Shown here piece by piece: positions 52,299 to 60,724 of a stretch of 64,000 nucleotides of DNA. Source of the DNA: CADEED01 sp043747875. Lineage in GTDB: Bacteria; Pseudomonadota; Gammaproteobacteria; Steroidobacterales; Steroidobacteraceae. Both the position numbers and the translations under genes were made by a program. Under the pieces are notes generated by a model. It saw nothing but the letters and a program-made list of their open reading frames with translations. It had not been told where the DNA came from and made no database searches. The number at the start of each line of letters is the position of its first letter. Within the stretch, counting starts at the first letter, position 1. The stretch spans positions 1 to 64,000 of the forward strand of contig JAYTOI010000020.1 of assembly GCA_043747875.1 (NCBI GenBank), given 5' to 3'.

Positions 52299-53597
52299 CT
52301 ACCGGCGCGGGGGCGGTGTCGGCGCCGGGCTACGCGTGCGGATCCTGCGCCGTCCGGGCGCCTCCTCGGAAGAGTTTTCCCCGCTTTCCTCCGTGTCGTG
52401 GGCCTCGGGCAGGGCGCTGCCGCGCCGGACCGCGAGGTTGCCGAACCGCTCCCGGATCAGATCGACGGTGGCATCCAGCGCGTTCGCACCGGAATGGCCG
52501 GCCGATGCCGCCGCGGCCGGCGTCACGCGGGGAGATGCGAACAGGTCCATCTGATCGGCCGCGTGCAGGTGGTTCACGCCCACTCCTAACAACCGTACCG
52601 GCGCGCGCGGCTGCTCCTCGAGCCACACCGTCAACAGCTCGGTGGCGACCTTGGCGATGGTGCGCGAGTCGGTGGTGGAGGGCTCGAAGCGCTTCTGGCG
52701 CGTGAACGTGGTGAAGTCGGCGCGCCGGATCTTCACCTGTACACAGCCGCTGGCGAGATTCTGCGCGCGCATGCGCTGGCTGGCGCGATCGGCGAGGCGC
52801 ATGACCTCCGCCTTCATGCGCGAATGATCCGTGAGATCGCTGAAGAACGTCTCCTCGGCGGAGATCGATTTCTCGTCCCACTCCGACATGACCGGGCGCT
52901 CGTCGATGCCGGACGCGCGCTCGCGCATGCGCTGCGAGTCGCGACCGAAGATGGGCCACAGCACCGAGTCGGGCGCGGTGCGCAGCAGCTCGAACGTGGT
53001 CAGGCCCGCGGCCGTGACGCGCTCGCCGAGCTTGCGTCCCAGGCCGGGCAGGCGCCGCACGGGCAGCGGATCGAGCACGGCGCGCATGTTGTCGGCGTTC
53101 ACGACCGTCAGTCCGTCGGGCTTCTCGAGATCCGAGGCGATTTTTGCGACCAGCTTGTTAGGCGCCACGCCCACCGACGCGCCGAGGCCGGTCACCGTGC
53201 GGATCTTCTGTTTGATGCCGCGCGCGATCGAGATCGCGTCGCCCTTGAGCGCGAGGCTGGCGGTGACGTCGAGGAACGCCTCGTCGAGCGACAGGCCCTC
53301 GACCACCGGCGTGTATTCGTGGAAGACCGCAAAGACCTGGTGCGAAACTTCGCGATACACCGACATGCGCGGCTTGACGCAGATGGCGTGCGGACAGCGG
53401 CGCAGCGCCTCGCGGATCGGCATCGCAGAGCGCACGCCGAAGACGCGCACTTCGTAACTGGCTGCGGCCACCACGCCGCGATTGCTGGTGCCGCCGACGA
53501 TGACGGGCCGGCCTAGCAGCCGCGGGTCGTCGCGCTGCTCGACGGAGGCGTAGAACGCATCCATATCGACGTGCAGGATGGCGCGCAGGGCGGTCAT
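52299..53597 (-). CDS. dinB: DNA polymerase IV
   Basis: 432 residues, longer than E. coli DinB (351). Y-family motifs: ILHVDMDAFYASVEQRDDP (catalytic Asp), YSLDEAFLDVT-like EGLSLDEAFLDVTASL (second Asp-Glu), the little finger with KSISAEETFFSDL. Translesion polymerase, usually induced by DNA damage. The last about 65 residues after LFASP, including an Arg/Pro-rich tail (RRIRTRSPAPTPPPRR), are an extension without the standard beta-clamp motif being clear. Confidence 0.93.
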   Translation of the reverse strand: MTALRAILHVDMDAFYASVEQRDDPRLLGRPVIVGGTSNRGVVAAASYEVRVFGVRSAMPIREALRRCPHAICVKPRMSVYREVSHQVFAVFHEYTPVVEGLSLDEAFLDVTASLALKGDAISIARGIKQKIRTVTGLGASVGVAPNKLVAKIASDLEKPDGLTVVNADNMRAVLDPLPVRRLPGLGRKLGERVTAAGLTTFELLRTAPDSVLWPIFGRDSQRMRERASGIDERPVMSEWDEKSISAEETFFSDLTDHSRMKAEVMRLADRASQRMRAQNLASGCVQVKIRRADFTTFTRQKRFEPSTTDSRTIAKVATELLTVWLEEQPRAPVRLLGVGVNHLHAADQMDLFASPRVTPAAAASAGHSGANALDATVDLIRERFGNLAVRRGSALPEAHDTEESGENSSEEAPGRRRIRTRSPAPTPPPRR

Positions 53598-53608
53598 GGA
53601 CCGCTCTT

Positions 53609-53731
53609 TTACAACTTCCCGGTCTGCCAGTGCAGCACATTTAGGACGAACTGGAAGTTCGCCTCGGCGCCTGGCTTGTTCATGCCCTTGGGCCTGCCGC
53701 CGGCAACTCGAATGCGCGACGGGGTATGCAC
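53609..53731 (-). pseudogene. Orphan C-terminal remnant
   Basis: The frame following the DUF4399 stop is open to 53609 and ends GMNKPGAEANFQFVLNVLHW then QTGKL. This is the usual C-terminal ending of larger proteins with a Gld/DUF4350-like domain (GMN-PGA...LNVLHWL). No start-to-core part is present, so it looks like the tail of a deleted gene. A GTG at 53731 would give 40 residues but has no ribosome site. Confidence 0.4.
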
Positions 53732-53743
53732 CGCGGCTCGACG

Positions 53744-54166
53744 CTACTGGACCGTGATGGTGATCTTCTTCGAAATCACCGCGGGATCGTGCGGCACGTG
53801 CAGCGAATCGCCGAGCACCAGCATCAACGTGTGCTTGCCGGGCGGCAGCGTGACGGTGGTTTCCGTCTGTCCCTTGCCGAAGTGCACGGTTTTTTCATTC
53901 GCCGGCAGCGGCTGCGCGAGATCGGTGGGCTGATCGCTGTCGATGAGCAGATGGTGATGGCCGGTGTTCTCGAGCTTGATGCCGGCAGGCGCGATGCCCA
54001 TGCCCTTGAGCCCGAAGACCACGGTGACCGGTCCTTTGACCTTGGCGCCATCCCGAGGCGAGACGATGTACGCCTCGACGCCGGGGGGGGAAGGCTCGCG
54101 CGCGAGCGCGGCATGATCCGCGCCCAGTGCGCACAGCGCGACGATTGCGAATGTTCTGGTCTTCAT
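53744..54166 (-). CDS. DUF4399 family exported protein
   Basis: 140 residues with a signal peptide (MKTRTFAIVALCALGADHAALA). The mature part AYIVSPRDGAKVKGPVTVVF, GIKLENTGHHHLLID and PGKHTLMLVLGDSLHVPHDP is the DUF4399 pattern, a beta-sandwich with conserved histidines that could bind metal. Function unknown, periplasmic. ATG at 54166 preceded by AGGAG. A run of eight G inside the gene (near 54082-54089) does not break the frame. Confidence 0.82.
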   Translation of the reverse strand: MKTRTFAIVALCALGADHAALAREPSPPGVEAYIVSPRDGAKVKGPVTVVFGLKGMGIAPAGIKLENTGHHHLLIDSDQPTDLAQPLPANEKTVHFGKGQTETTVTLPPGKHTLMLVLGDSLHVPHDPAVISKKITITVQ

Positions 54167-54194
54167 CGACGTCTCCTTGTCGTGAGGGTGGCTA

Positions 54195-54298
54195 CGATAT
54201 GCGCGCTCGCGGCTGCCGTCCAATGTGCGCGCCTCCGGCTGCCGTCCAATGTGCGCGCCTCCGGCTGTTGTGCAATGTGCGCGCCTCCGGCGCGACGC
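54195..54298. repeat. 26-bp tandem repeat, about four units
   Basis: Unit CAATGTGCGCGCCTCCGGCT plus six bases: exact-length copies at 54221, 54247 and 54273, with a degenerate first copy at 54195. It fills the gap between the DUF3667 stop and the DUF4399 start on the minus strand, so it sits in the DUF4399 promoter region. Confidence 0.85.
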
Positions 54299-54312
54299 AA
54301 ATTACGCGCACG

Positions 54313-55305
54313 TCACTTCAGCATTACGCTGAGCATCAGGGCGAGCAGCAAGGACACGAAGCTCAACACCACGTACGAGAACCCGAGCAGCAGGTACTTC
54401 GAGATCGTGAGCGCGCGGCCCTGGCCGTACACGTCGCGCATCGCGCGGTAGATGTACCAGAACATGTACCCGAATATCGCCAGCCCCAGCCAGTCCGAGA
54501 GATCGCCGATCACCGGCACCCGCGACATCAGATCGAGCACGCTGATCGCGACGAATACGAAGGCGTGGTTGTGGACCAGGAACAGCAGGTGCTCGACGTA
54601 ATAGCGTTTTGGACGCCAGTAGAGCAGCTTCATCAACGCCGCGAGCAGCGGCAGGAAGATGAACATCGCGCGCGGCAGGTTGTGGACCACCGCCTCGCCC
54701 AGTACGCCCACGTCCTCATTCACGTCGACGCAGAAGTGCCGGATGTTCGCGCGCGCGTGCGCCCCGGGACCGCCCGGGTCCGCGCCGCCAAATTCACTGC
54801 AGAAGTCGTCGAGCCCGCTCACCTTGCTCGAGAATCCCTTGCGGTCCTTGTCCACCACCACGGCTTCGGCCGGGTCGACCCCGGCGTGCGGCAGTTCGGC
54901 CTTCGCAGGGTCGAGCACGGCCTTCGCATTTTCGCCGCGCCCGAAGTTCCGCTGGTATTCGGGCTCGTCGCCCGGCAGTCCTGCGACCAGGAAGCACAGC
55001 ACGCTGAGCACGAGGTACAGCCGGAACGGCGGTAGATAGCTCGCGCGGTGGCCGGCGAAGAACTCGCGCGTCAGGCGCCCGGGCCGCGATACCAGCAGCC
55101 ACAGCGTGCGCCACAGGCGCGAGTCTGCGTGCGAGATGCTCTCGAACGCCTCGCCCGCGAAATGCATCAGCGAGTGCACGTGCGGCTCGTGACGCTGCCC
55201 GCAGGCCGAGCAGTATTCGCCTTGCAGCGCGGCGCCGCAGTTGGCGCACACCGATGCCCTGGGCGCCGGTGTGTCGCGCTGACTAACTACCCGATCGTCT
55301 GTCAC
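54313..55305 (-). CDS. DUF3667 family membrane protein with zinc ribbon
   Basis: 330 residues from a GTG. N-terminal zinc ribbon (CANCGAALQGEYCSACGQRH, about 21-40), then SLWRTLWLLVSRPGRLTREF-like SRLWRTLWLLVSRPGRLTRE typical of DUF3667, and about five membrane helices. Inner membrane, function unknown. Its start overlaps the fadE stop as GTGA, so it is translationally coupled to fadE; no functional link is known. Confidence 0.85.
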   Translation of the reverse strand: MTDDRVVSQRDTPAPRASVCANCGAALQGEYCSACGQRHEPHVHSLMHFAGEAFESISHADSRLWRTLWLLVSRPGRLTREFFAGHRASYLPPFRLYLVLSVLCFLVAGLPGDEPEYQRNFGRGENAKAVLDPAKAELPHAGVDPAEAVVVDKDRKGFSSKVSGLDDFCSEFGGADPGGPGAHARANIRHFCVDVNEDVGVLGEAVVHNLPRAMFIFLPLLAALMKLLYWRPKRYYVEHLLFLVHNHAFVFVAISVLDLMSRVPVIGDLSDWLGLAIFGYMFWYIYRAMRDVYGQGRALTISKYLLLGFSYVVLSFVSLLLALMLSVMLK

Positions 55306-57854
55306 GCTACCTGGAAGTTCGCGGGTGCGTCGCGGCCTTCCTGGGCGGGCTGCGCCTGTGCGGCGAGCTCTTCGGTGTCGAAATCGTCGACGCTGATGAG
55401 GTCCATGACCTTGCGGTCGTAGTCACGCAGCATCGCGGCCTCGGTTTCGGAGATGATGCCCGCGGTCAGTGCCTGCGCGATCTGGCCGGGTACGTCGAGC
55501 GCCGTCACCTTGCCGGTCTTCACACCTTCGACGCGGATGCGCTTTTCGACCGGTTCGGCGGATTGCGCCATCACCAGCGCCTCTTGCAAGAGCCCGAGCG
55601 CGTTGGTCGGCTCGACCGTGCGGTATACGAAACGGCACAGGCGGTCGCGTACCTCGGTGACGTTGAGCACGGTGTCGGCGAGCGTTCGCCCGAGCCGGTC
55701 GCTGGGCGCGGAGTACGCGCGGCCACCCGGGAAGATCAGCGCACGCATCACACCCGCGAGGAAACGATTGGGGAAGTTGCGCAGGAAGTCGTGCAACTGG
55801 TCCTGCGCCTTGTAGAGCAGGTTGCGGCAGGCCCATTCGACCACGGGAAGATCGTCGGCCGGACGGCCCTGGTTCTCGTGATGCTTGAGCACCATGGACG
55901 CCAGGTACATCGCCGAGAGCACGTCGCCGAGGCGTGCCGACAGGTTTTCCTTTTTCTTGAGGTAACCGCCCAGCGTGAGCATCGCGACGTCCACGGCGAA
56001 CGCGAACGAAGCGGAGAAGCGCACGATGTGCTGGTAGTAGCGCTTGGTGTCGCCGACCTCCGGCACGCGGGTGAACCGGGCGTGGGTCAGCGCCATGACG
56101 AACGAGCGCACCGCATTGCTGATGGTGAAACCGATGTGGCCGAACAGCGCGCGGTCGAACTCCTCGACGCCCTGTTTGCGATCCGGGTTGCGCGCCGCGT
56201 TCATCTCCTTGAGCACGAACGGATGGCAGCGCACGGCGCCCTGGCCGAAGATGATGAGCGAGCGCGTCAGGATGTTGGCGCCCTCGACCGTAATCGCGAC
56301 GGGAATCGCCTGATAGCTGCGGCCGAGATAGTTGCGGGGTCCGAGCTGGATGCCCTTGCCGCCGTGCACGTCCATCGCGTCGTTCGCGACCTGCCGGCCC
56401 ATCTCCGTGACGTGATACTTGAGCATTGCAGACGGCACCGACGGCTTCTCACCGCCGTCGATGGCGCCTGCGGTCACGGAACGCGCGGCATCCATCGTGT
56501 AGGTGTAGCCGACCATCCGCGCCAGCACGGCCTCGACGCCTTCGAACTTGCCGACCGGCATGTTGAACTGGCGCCGGATCCGCGTGTACGCGCCAGAGGC
56601 GAACACCCCGGCCTTGGAGCCACCCGTGGTGTTCGACGGCAGCGAGATGCATCGACCCACCGACAGCTGCTCGACCAGCATGCGCCAGCCCTGACCGGCC
56701 ATCTTGGGCCCGCCGATAATAGTGTCTAGCGGCACGAACACGTCCCGACCCGACAGCGGCCCGTTCTGGAATGGCACGTTGAGCGGGAAGTGGCGCCGGC
56801 CGATGGTGAGCCCCGGAGTGTTGCGCGGAATCAGCGCGCAGGTGATGCCGTAGTCCACCTTCTCTCCGCCCAACAACTTGTCGGGATCGTAGAGCCGGAA
56901 CGCGAGACCCACGACGGTGGCGACGGGCGCCAGCGTGATATAGCGCTTGGAGAAATTGAGCTTGAGACCGACGATCTCGCGGCCCTGGTACTGGCCCTTG
57001 CAGACGATGCCGGTGTCCGGCAGCGAGGCGGCGTCGGAGCCCGCGCGCGGATGCGTCAGCGCGAAACACGGCACCTCTTCGCCGCGCGCGAGACGCGGTA
57101 GATAGTGGTTCTTCTGCTCTTCCGTGCCGTAGTGGTTGAGCAGCTCCGCGGGGCCGAGCGAGTTGGGCACGGCGGTCGTGGCCGCCAGCAGCGCGCTGCG
57201 GCTAGCCAGCTTCACGAGCACGCACGAGTGCCCATAGGCGGAGAACTCGAGGCCGCCGTATTTCTTCGGGATGATCATCGCGAAGAAGCCCTTCTGCTTG
57301 AGGTAGTCCCACACGTGTTTCGGCATGTCGGCGCGGTTGTGGGTGACATCCCAGTCGTCGAACATGCGGCACAGCTCTTCGCACGGTCCGTCCAGGAAAG
57401 CCTGCTCTTCGGCGGTGAGCTGCGGTGGCTTGGCGGCTAACAATTTTTCGAACCTGGGTTTGCCCGTGAAGAGCTCTCCGTCCCACCAGACGGTGCCGGC
57501 CTCGAGCGCTTCCTTCTCGGTCTGCGACATCGACGGCAGCATGCGCATGTAGGCCTTCATGAAGGGCCGGGTGATGAGCACCTTGCGCAGCGGCCGCAGG
57601 TTGAACAGCCACAATGCCGCCAGCATCACCCACAGGAAACCCTGCCACACGCCGGAGGGCGGCGCATCCCACGGACCCCAGGTGTAGGCCGCGAGCAGCG
57701 CTGTGAACACGAGGGTGAAGACGACGAGCGGCAGGCGCTTGTAGGCCAGGAAGACCACCGCGCCGATGAACAGCAACGTGAAGGCAGTGCCCACCTTCGC
57801 TACGTAGTAAGCGCCGGCGATCAGGGAAAGGATGACCAGGATTGCGCCGAGCAT
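55302..57854 (-). CDS. fadE: Acyl-CoA dehydrogenase, FadE type
   Basis: 850 residues, near the 814 of E. coli FadE. One or two N-terminal membrane helices (about 3-50), acyl-CoA dehydrogenase domains (about 130-480: CFALTHPRAGSDAASLPDTG, FQNGPLSGRDVFVPL, GGKGIQLGPRNYLGRSYQ) and the FadE-specific C-terminal domain (about 500-800). FAD enzyme catalysing the first oxidation of fatty acid beta-oxidation at the membrane. The ATG at 57854 has GAGGGG before it; a longer frame upstream has no helix and is rejected. Confidence 0.93.
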   Translation of the reverse strand: MLGAILVILSLIAGAYYVAKVGTAFTLLFIGAVVFLAYKRLPLVVFTLVFTALLAAYTWGPWDAPPSGVWQGFLWVMLAALWLFNLRPLRKVLITRPFMKAYMRMLPSMSQTEKEALEAGTVWWDGELFTGKPRFEKLLAAKPPQLTAEEQAFLDGPCEELCRMFDDWDVTHNRADMPKHVWDYLKQKGFFAMIIPKKYGGLEFSAYGHSCVLVKLASRSALLAATTAVPNSLGPAELLNHYGTEEQKNHYLPRLARGEEVPCFALTHPRAGSDAASLPDTGIVCKGQYQGREIVGLKLNFSKRYITLAPVATVVGLAFRLYDPDKLLGGEKVDYGITCALIPRNTPGLTIGRRHFPLNVPFQNGPLSGRDVFVPLDTIIGGPKMAGQGWRMLVEQLSVGRCISLPSNTTGGSKAGVFASGAYTRIRRQFNMPVGKFEGVEAVLARMVGYTYTMDAARSVTAGAIDGGEKPSVPSAMLKYHVTEMGRQVANDAMDVHGGKGIQLGPRNYLGRSYQAIPVAITVEGANILTRSLIIFGQGAVRCHPFVLKEMNAARNPDRKQGVEEFDRALFGHIGFTISNAVRSFVMALTHARFTRVPEVGDTKRYYQHIVRFSASFAFAVDVAMLTLGGYLKKKENLSARLGDVLSAMYLASMVLKHHENQGRPADDLPVVEWACRNLLYKAQDQLHDFLRNFPNRFLAGVMRALIFPGGRAYSAPSDRLGRTLADTVLNVTEVRDRLCRFVYRTVEPTNALGLLQEALVMAQSAEPVEKRIRVEGVKTGKVTALDVPGQIAQALTAGIISETEAAMLRDYDRKVMDLISVDDFDTEELAAQAQPAQEGRDAPANFQVA

Positions 57855-57867
57855 GGGATAACCCCTC

Positions 57868-57890
57868 GTTTCGCGAGACCCGAAACTATA
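57868..57890 (-). promoter_or_regulatory. fadE promoter with palindromic operator
   Basis: On the minus strand a TATAGT -10 (57885-57890) lies 30 bases before the fadE ATG. It overlaps a perfect inverted repeat GTTTCG-N7-CGAAAC (57868-57886). A TetR-type fatty-acid repressor such as PsrA is a natural candidate to bind there; the sequence is not the Pseudomonas PsrA consensus. The rest of the 233-base gap to 58087 shows nothing. Confidence 0.45.
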
Positions 57891-58087
57891 GCCATTTCCC
57901 GTCGGCGGCGCGCGTGGCTGACGCCCTGCCATCGAACATTCGCCCTGGTCGCGCCGCGCGGGCGCGCAGCGAGTGCAGGCCGGTAACCGGTGGGTGTTCA
58001 GCAACACCGCGGCGTGGGAATACCCGCTGTCCGGATCCATGTCCGTCGTCGAGCATCCGGCCTGAATACAGAGTAAAAAACGCCGGC

Positions 58088-58861
58088 ATGTCGAACGCCG
58101 AGTTGTTCACCAGCGTCGCCCGCGAGTACGCGAACTTCCGTCCGGGCTATCCACCCGAGCTGTTCGCGTGGCTCGCGCGCGTCGTGCCGTCACGCCAGGC
58201 AGTCTGGGACTGCGGCTGCGGCAGCGGCCAGGCCAGCGTCGCGCTGGCCGAGCACTTCGAAGTGGTGCACGCCACGGACGTGGCCGCCGAGCAGATCGCC
58301 GCCGCCACGCAGCATCTTCGCGTGCGCTACACCGTCGCGCCCGCCGAACGCTGCGGATTGCCGGAAGCCTGCGTCGATCTGGTTACCGTCGCGCAGGCAT
58401 TGCACTGGTTCGACGTCGAGGCGTTCTACGCCGAGGCACGCCGCGTGGCGCGCGCCGGCGCGCTGATCGCGGTCTGGAACTACCCGCGACCGGAGCTCGT
58501 CGATGCGAGGCTCGACCGCTTGTTTCTCGATTTCTACCGCGACGTGGTCGGACCGTGCTGGCCACCGGAGCGGCGTCACATCGAGGCAAACTACACGACG
58601 CTGCCCCCGCTTCCAGATGAATTGGCCTTCACGGAGCTGCCGCGCCCGCAATTCGAGCTGATGCTCGATTGGAATCTGGACCAGGTGTTGGGCTATGTGA
58701 GCAGCTGGTCTGCGACCGCGCGCTACCGCGAGGCGAATGGCAGCGACCCGGTGCCGCTGCTGCGCGCGGCGCTCGCGCCGGCGTGGCCGGGCGAGGGCGT
58801 GCGCGTCGTCATCCGCATGCCGATCGGCCTGCGGGTGGGCCGCCTGACGGCCGGGCGCTGA
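58088..58861 (+). CDS. Class I SAM-dependent methyltransferase
   Basis: 257 residues. N-terminal SVAREYANFRPGYPPELFAW, motif I VWDCGCGSGQASVAL (about 39-53), then VTVAQALHWFDVEAFYAEAR (about 101-120). This is the family of trans-aconitate/ubiquinone-like methyltransferases of the Methyltransf_11 type with the HWF motif. Substrate unknown. Convergent with mdh, with only 3 bases between stops. Confidence 0.85.
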   Translation: MSNAELFTSVAREYANFRPGYPPELFAWLARVVPSRQAVWDCGCGSGQASVALAEHFEVVHATDVAAEQIAAATQHLRVRYTVAPAERCGLPEACVDLVTVAQALHWFDVEAFYAEARRVARAGALIAVWNYPRPELVDARLDRLFLDFYRDVVGPCWPPERRHIEANYTTLPPLPDELAFTELPRPQFELMLDWNLDQVLGYVSSWSATARYREANGSDPVPLLRAALAPAWPGEGVRVVIRMPIGLRVGRLTAGR

Positions 58862-58864
58862 TAG

Positions 58865-59842
58865 TTAGATCAGGTCCTTGACGCCGTCGCGCTCCTCGCG
58901 CAACTCCTGGTCGGTGGCGTCCATGCGCTTGCGCGAGAAGTCGTCTACGCCCAAGCCCTGCACGACGGTGTAGTCGCCGTTTGCGCAGGTCACCGGATAG
59001 GAATACACCACGCCATCCTTGATGCCGTAGCTGCCGTCCGCGGGCACGGCCATGCTGATGAAGTTGCCGGCGGCGGTGCCGAGGTGCCAGTCGCGCATGT
59101 GGTCGATGGCCGCGGAGGCCGCGGAAGCCGCCGAGGACGCGCCACGCGCCTTGATGATGGCTGCGCCGCGCTGCTGCACGGTGGGAATGAAGCCTTCCTC
59201 GTACCACTTGCGATCGACCAGCGAGTGCGCCGCCTTGCCGTCGACGGTGCAGAAGTTGATGTCCGGATACTGGGTCGAGGAGTGATTGCCCCAGATCAGC
59301 ATCTTGCGGATCTTCGTGACGTGGCTGCCGGTCTTCTCGGCGAGCTGCGACACTGCGCGGTTGTGATCGAGCCGGGTCATCGCGGTGAAGTTGCGCGGGT
59401 TGAGATCTGTGGCATTGGCGCGCGCGATCATCGCGTTGGTGTTGGCCGGGTTGCCGACCACGAGCACGCGGAGGTTGCGGTCCGCGACGTCGTTCATCGC
59501 CTTGCCCTGCGCAGAGAAGATCTGCGCATTTGCCATCAGCAGGTCCTTGCGCTCCATGCCGGGGCCGCGCGGACGCGCGCCGACCAACAATGCCGCCTGG
59601 CAATCCTTGAAGGCGACGCGCGCATCGTCCGTCGCGACGATCTTGTTGAGTGTCGGGAAGGCGCAGTCGTTGAGCTCCATGACCACGCCCGCGAGTTGCG
59701 GCAGCGCCGGCGTGACCTCGAGCAAGTGCAGGTTGATGGGTGTGTCGGCCCCCAACATCTGACCCGACGCGACGCGGAAGGCGAGGGCGTATCCGATTTG
59801 CCCTGCGGCACCGGTGATGGCGACATTGACGGCGGATTTCAT
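58865..59842 (-). CDS. mdh: Malate dehydrogenase
   Basis: 325 residues, of the cytosolic-type MDH. NAD-binding VNVAITGAAGQIGYALAFRV (5-24), substrate-binding arginines in GARPRGPGMERKDL, NPANTNAMIA, and the catalytic His in LIWGNHSSTQYPD. It oxidises malate to oxaloacetate in the TCA cycle. The ATG at 59842 has GGAG 8 bases upstream. An extended -10 (TGCTAGAAT, 59874-59882 on the minus strand) gives a leader of about 25 bases, unlike most genes here. Confidence 0.96.
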   Translation of the reverse strand: MKSAVNVAITGAAGQIGYALAFRVASGQMLGADTPINLHLLEVTPALPQLAGVVMELNDCAFPTLNKIVATDDARVAFKDCQAALLVGARPRGPGMERKDLLMANAQIFSAQGKAMNDVADRNLRVLVVGNPANTNAMIARANATDLNPRNFTAMTRLDHNRAVSQLAEKTGSHVTKIRKMLIWGNHSSTQYPDINFCTVDGKAAHSLVDRKWYEEGFIPTVQQRGAAIIKARGASSAASAASAAIDHMRDWHLGTAAGNFISMAVPADGSYGIKDGVVYSYPVTCANGDYTVVQGLGVDDFSRKRMDATDQELREERDGVKDLI

Positions 59843-59873
59843 TCTTGCTCCGGGGGCCAAAAAACGCGGCCGG

Positions 59874-59882
59874 ATTCTAGCA
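59874..59882 (-). promoter_or_regulatory. mdh extended -10 promoter
   Basis: TGCTAGAAT on the minus strand, 31 bases before the mdh ATG, with a GGAG ribosome site in between. Directly upstream GAGCCCC-GGGATTC-GGGGC (about 59883-59901) forms a hairpin that could end the anti-sigma operon transcript. Confidence 0.45.
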
Positions 59883-59941
59883 GAGCCCCGGGATTCGGGG
59901 CCCGCGGGCAAGGTTGGGCCTATTCAGCGACGCGACGTCAT

Positions 59942-60724
59942 TCAGCGATCAGGCGCCACGGCATAGGCACGATGCTGGCGATTGAACTCCACCGCTTCGG
60001 CGTCCGCGCGCAGCACATCACCCGCGGTGCGCAGCCGCGCGATTTCCGCCAACCAAGTCTTCTCGTCACGCCGATATTCCGCTTCGGGCAGTGCACCGGC
60101 CGCTGCCGGCGCTTTGCTCATTTCGGCGCGGCCCGCCATTCTGGCCGGCGCGGACATCGCGGCCGATGCCGCCGCAGCTCGACTCTCGCCATCGGCGAGG
60201 ATCGGAGCCGGCGGCCGTTCCGCATAGCGTTCCGCCTCCGCCTCGGCCACAAATGTGCCGGGAGCTGCCGGTGGTGCAGGCGCCACCATGACGGCCTGAT
60301 CCATGGGCGGCGTGGCCGCGGGAGCAAGCTGCACGGTGATCGCGCCGTTTGCCGGCTCTTCCGCCACCACGCTGTCCGCGGACGACTCGACCGCGGGAGA
60401 TTGGGCGATCACGTCGAGCCGGCGCGACGCGTTCTGCATCGAGACTTCTGCCTCCGTCACGGGCGCGGCCTTGTGCCTCGGCATGAGCTGCAGCACCACG
60501 GTGAATGCCACCGCCAGTGTGGCAGCGACCGCCAATGGCGCGCTCCAGCGCGGCGCGCGGTAGACGGGTTCCGGCCGCGGGGCGGCAATGGCCTCGCGCG
60601 CCTGGCGCAGCACCACCCGGTCGAGCTCTGCCGGAGGTTCGAGCGTGTCGTCGGCGCGCGAGCGGTCGAACAGCGGCTTGCGGCGCCGAAGGAAATCGTC
60701 GAATTCATCGTCGGGCATGTTCAT
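59942..60724 (-). CDS. Membrane-bound anti-sigma factor (putative)
   Basis: 260 residues. Cytosolic N-terminus (1-75, starting MNMPDDEFDDFLRRRKPLFD) lacking the HxxxCxxC zinc motif, one membrane helix (about 80-97, SAPLAVAATLAVAFTVVL), and a Pro/Ala/Glu-rich periplasmic part ending EKTWLAEIARLRTAGDVLRA. ATGA overlap with the ECF sigma gene supports an anti-sigma role. The C-terminal helix pattern EIxRLR-x-G is common in such partners in this group. Confidence 0.65.
   Translation of the reverse strand: MNMPDDEFDDFLRRRKPLFDRSRADDTLEPPAELDRVVLRQAREAIAAPRPEPVYRAPRWSAPLAVAATLAVAFTVVLQLMPRHKAAPVTEAEVSMQNASRRLDVIAQSPAVESSADSVVAEEPANGAITVQLAPAATPPMDQAVMVAPAPPAAPGTFVAEAEAERYAERPPAPILADGESRAAAASAAMSAPARMAGRAEMSKAPAAAGALPEAEYRRDEKTWLAEIARLRTAGDVLRADAEAVEFNRQHRAYAVAPDR

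Noticed and set aside
54082..54089. Run of eight G as a frameshift site in the DUF4399 gene
   Set aside because: The frame stays intact from the signal peptide to the conserved C-terminus, so no shift is needed.
54195..54298. CRISPR-like array
   Set aside because: The 26-bp units are directly abutting with no spacers, so it is a plain tandem repeat.
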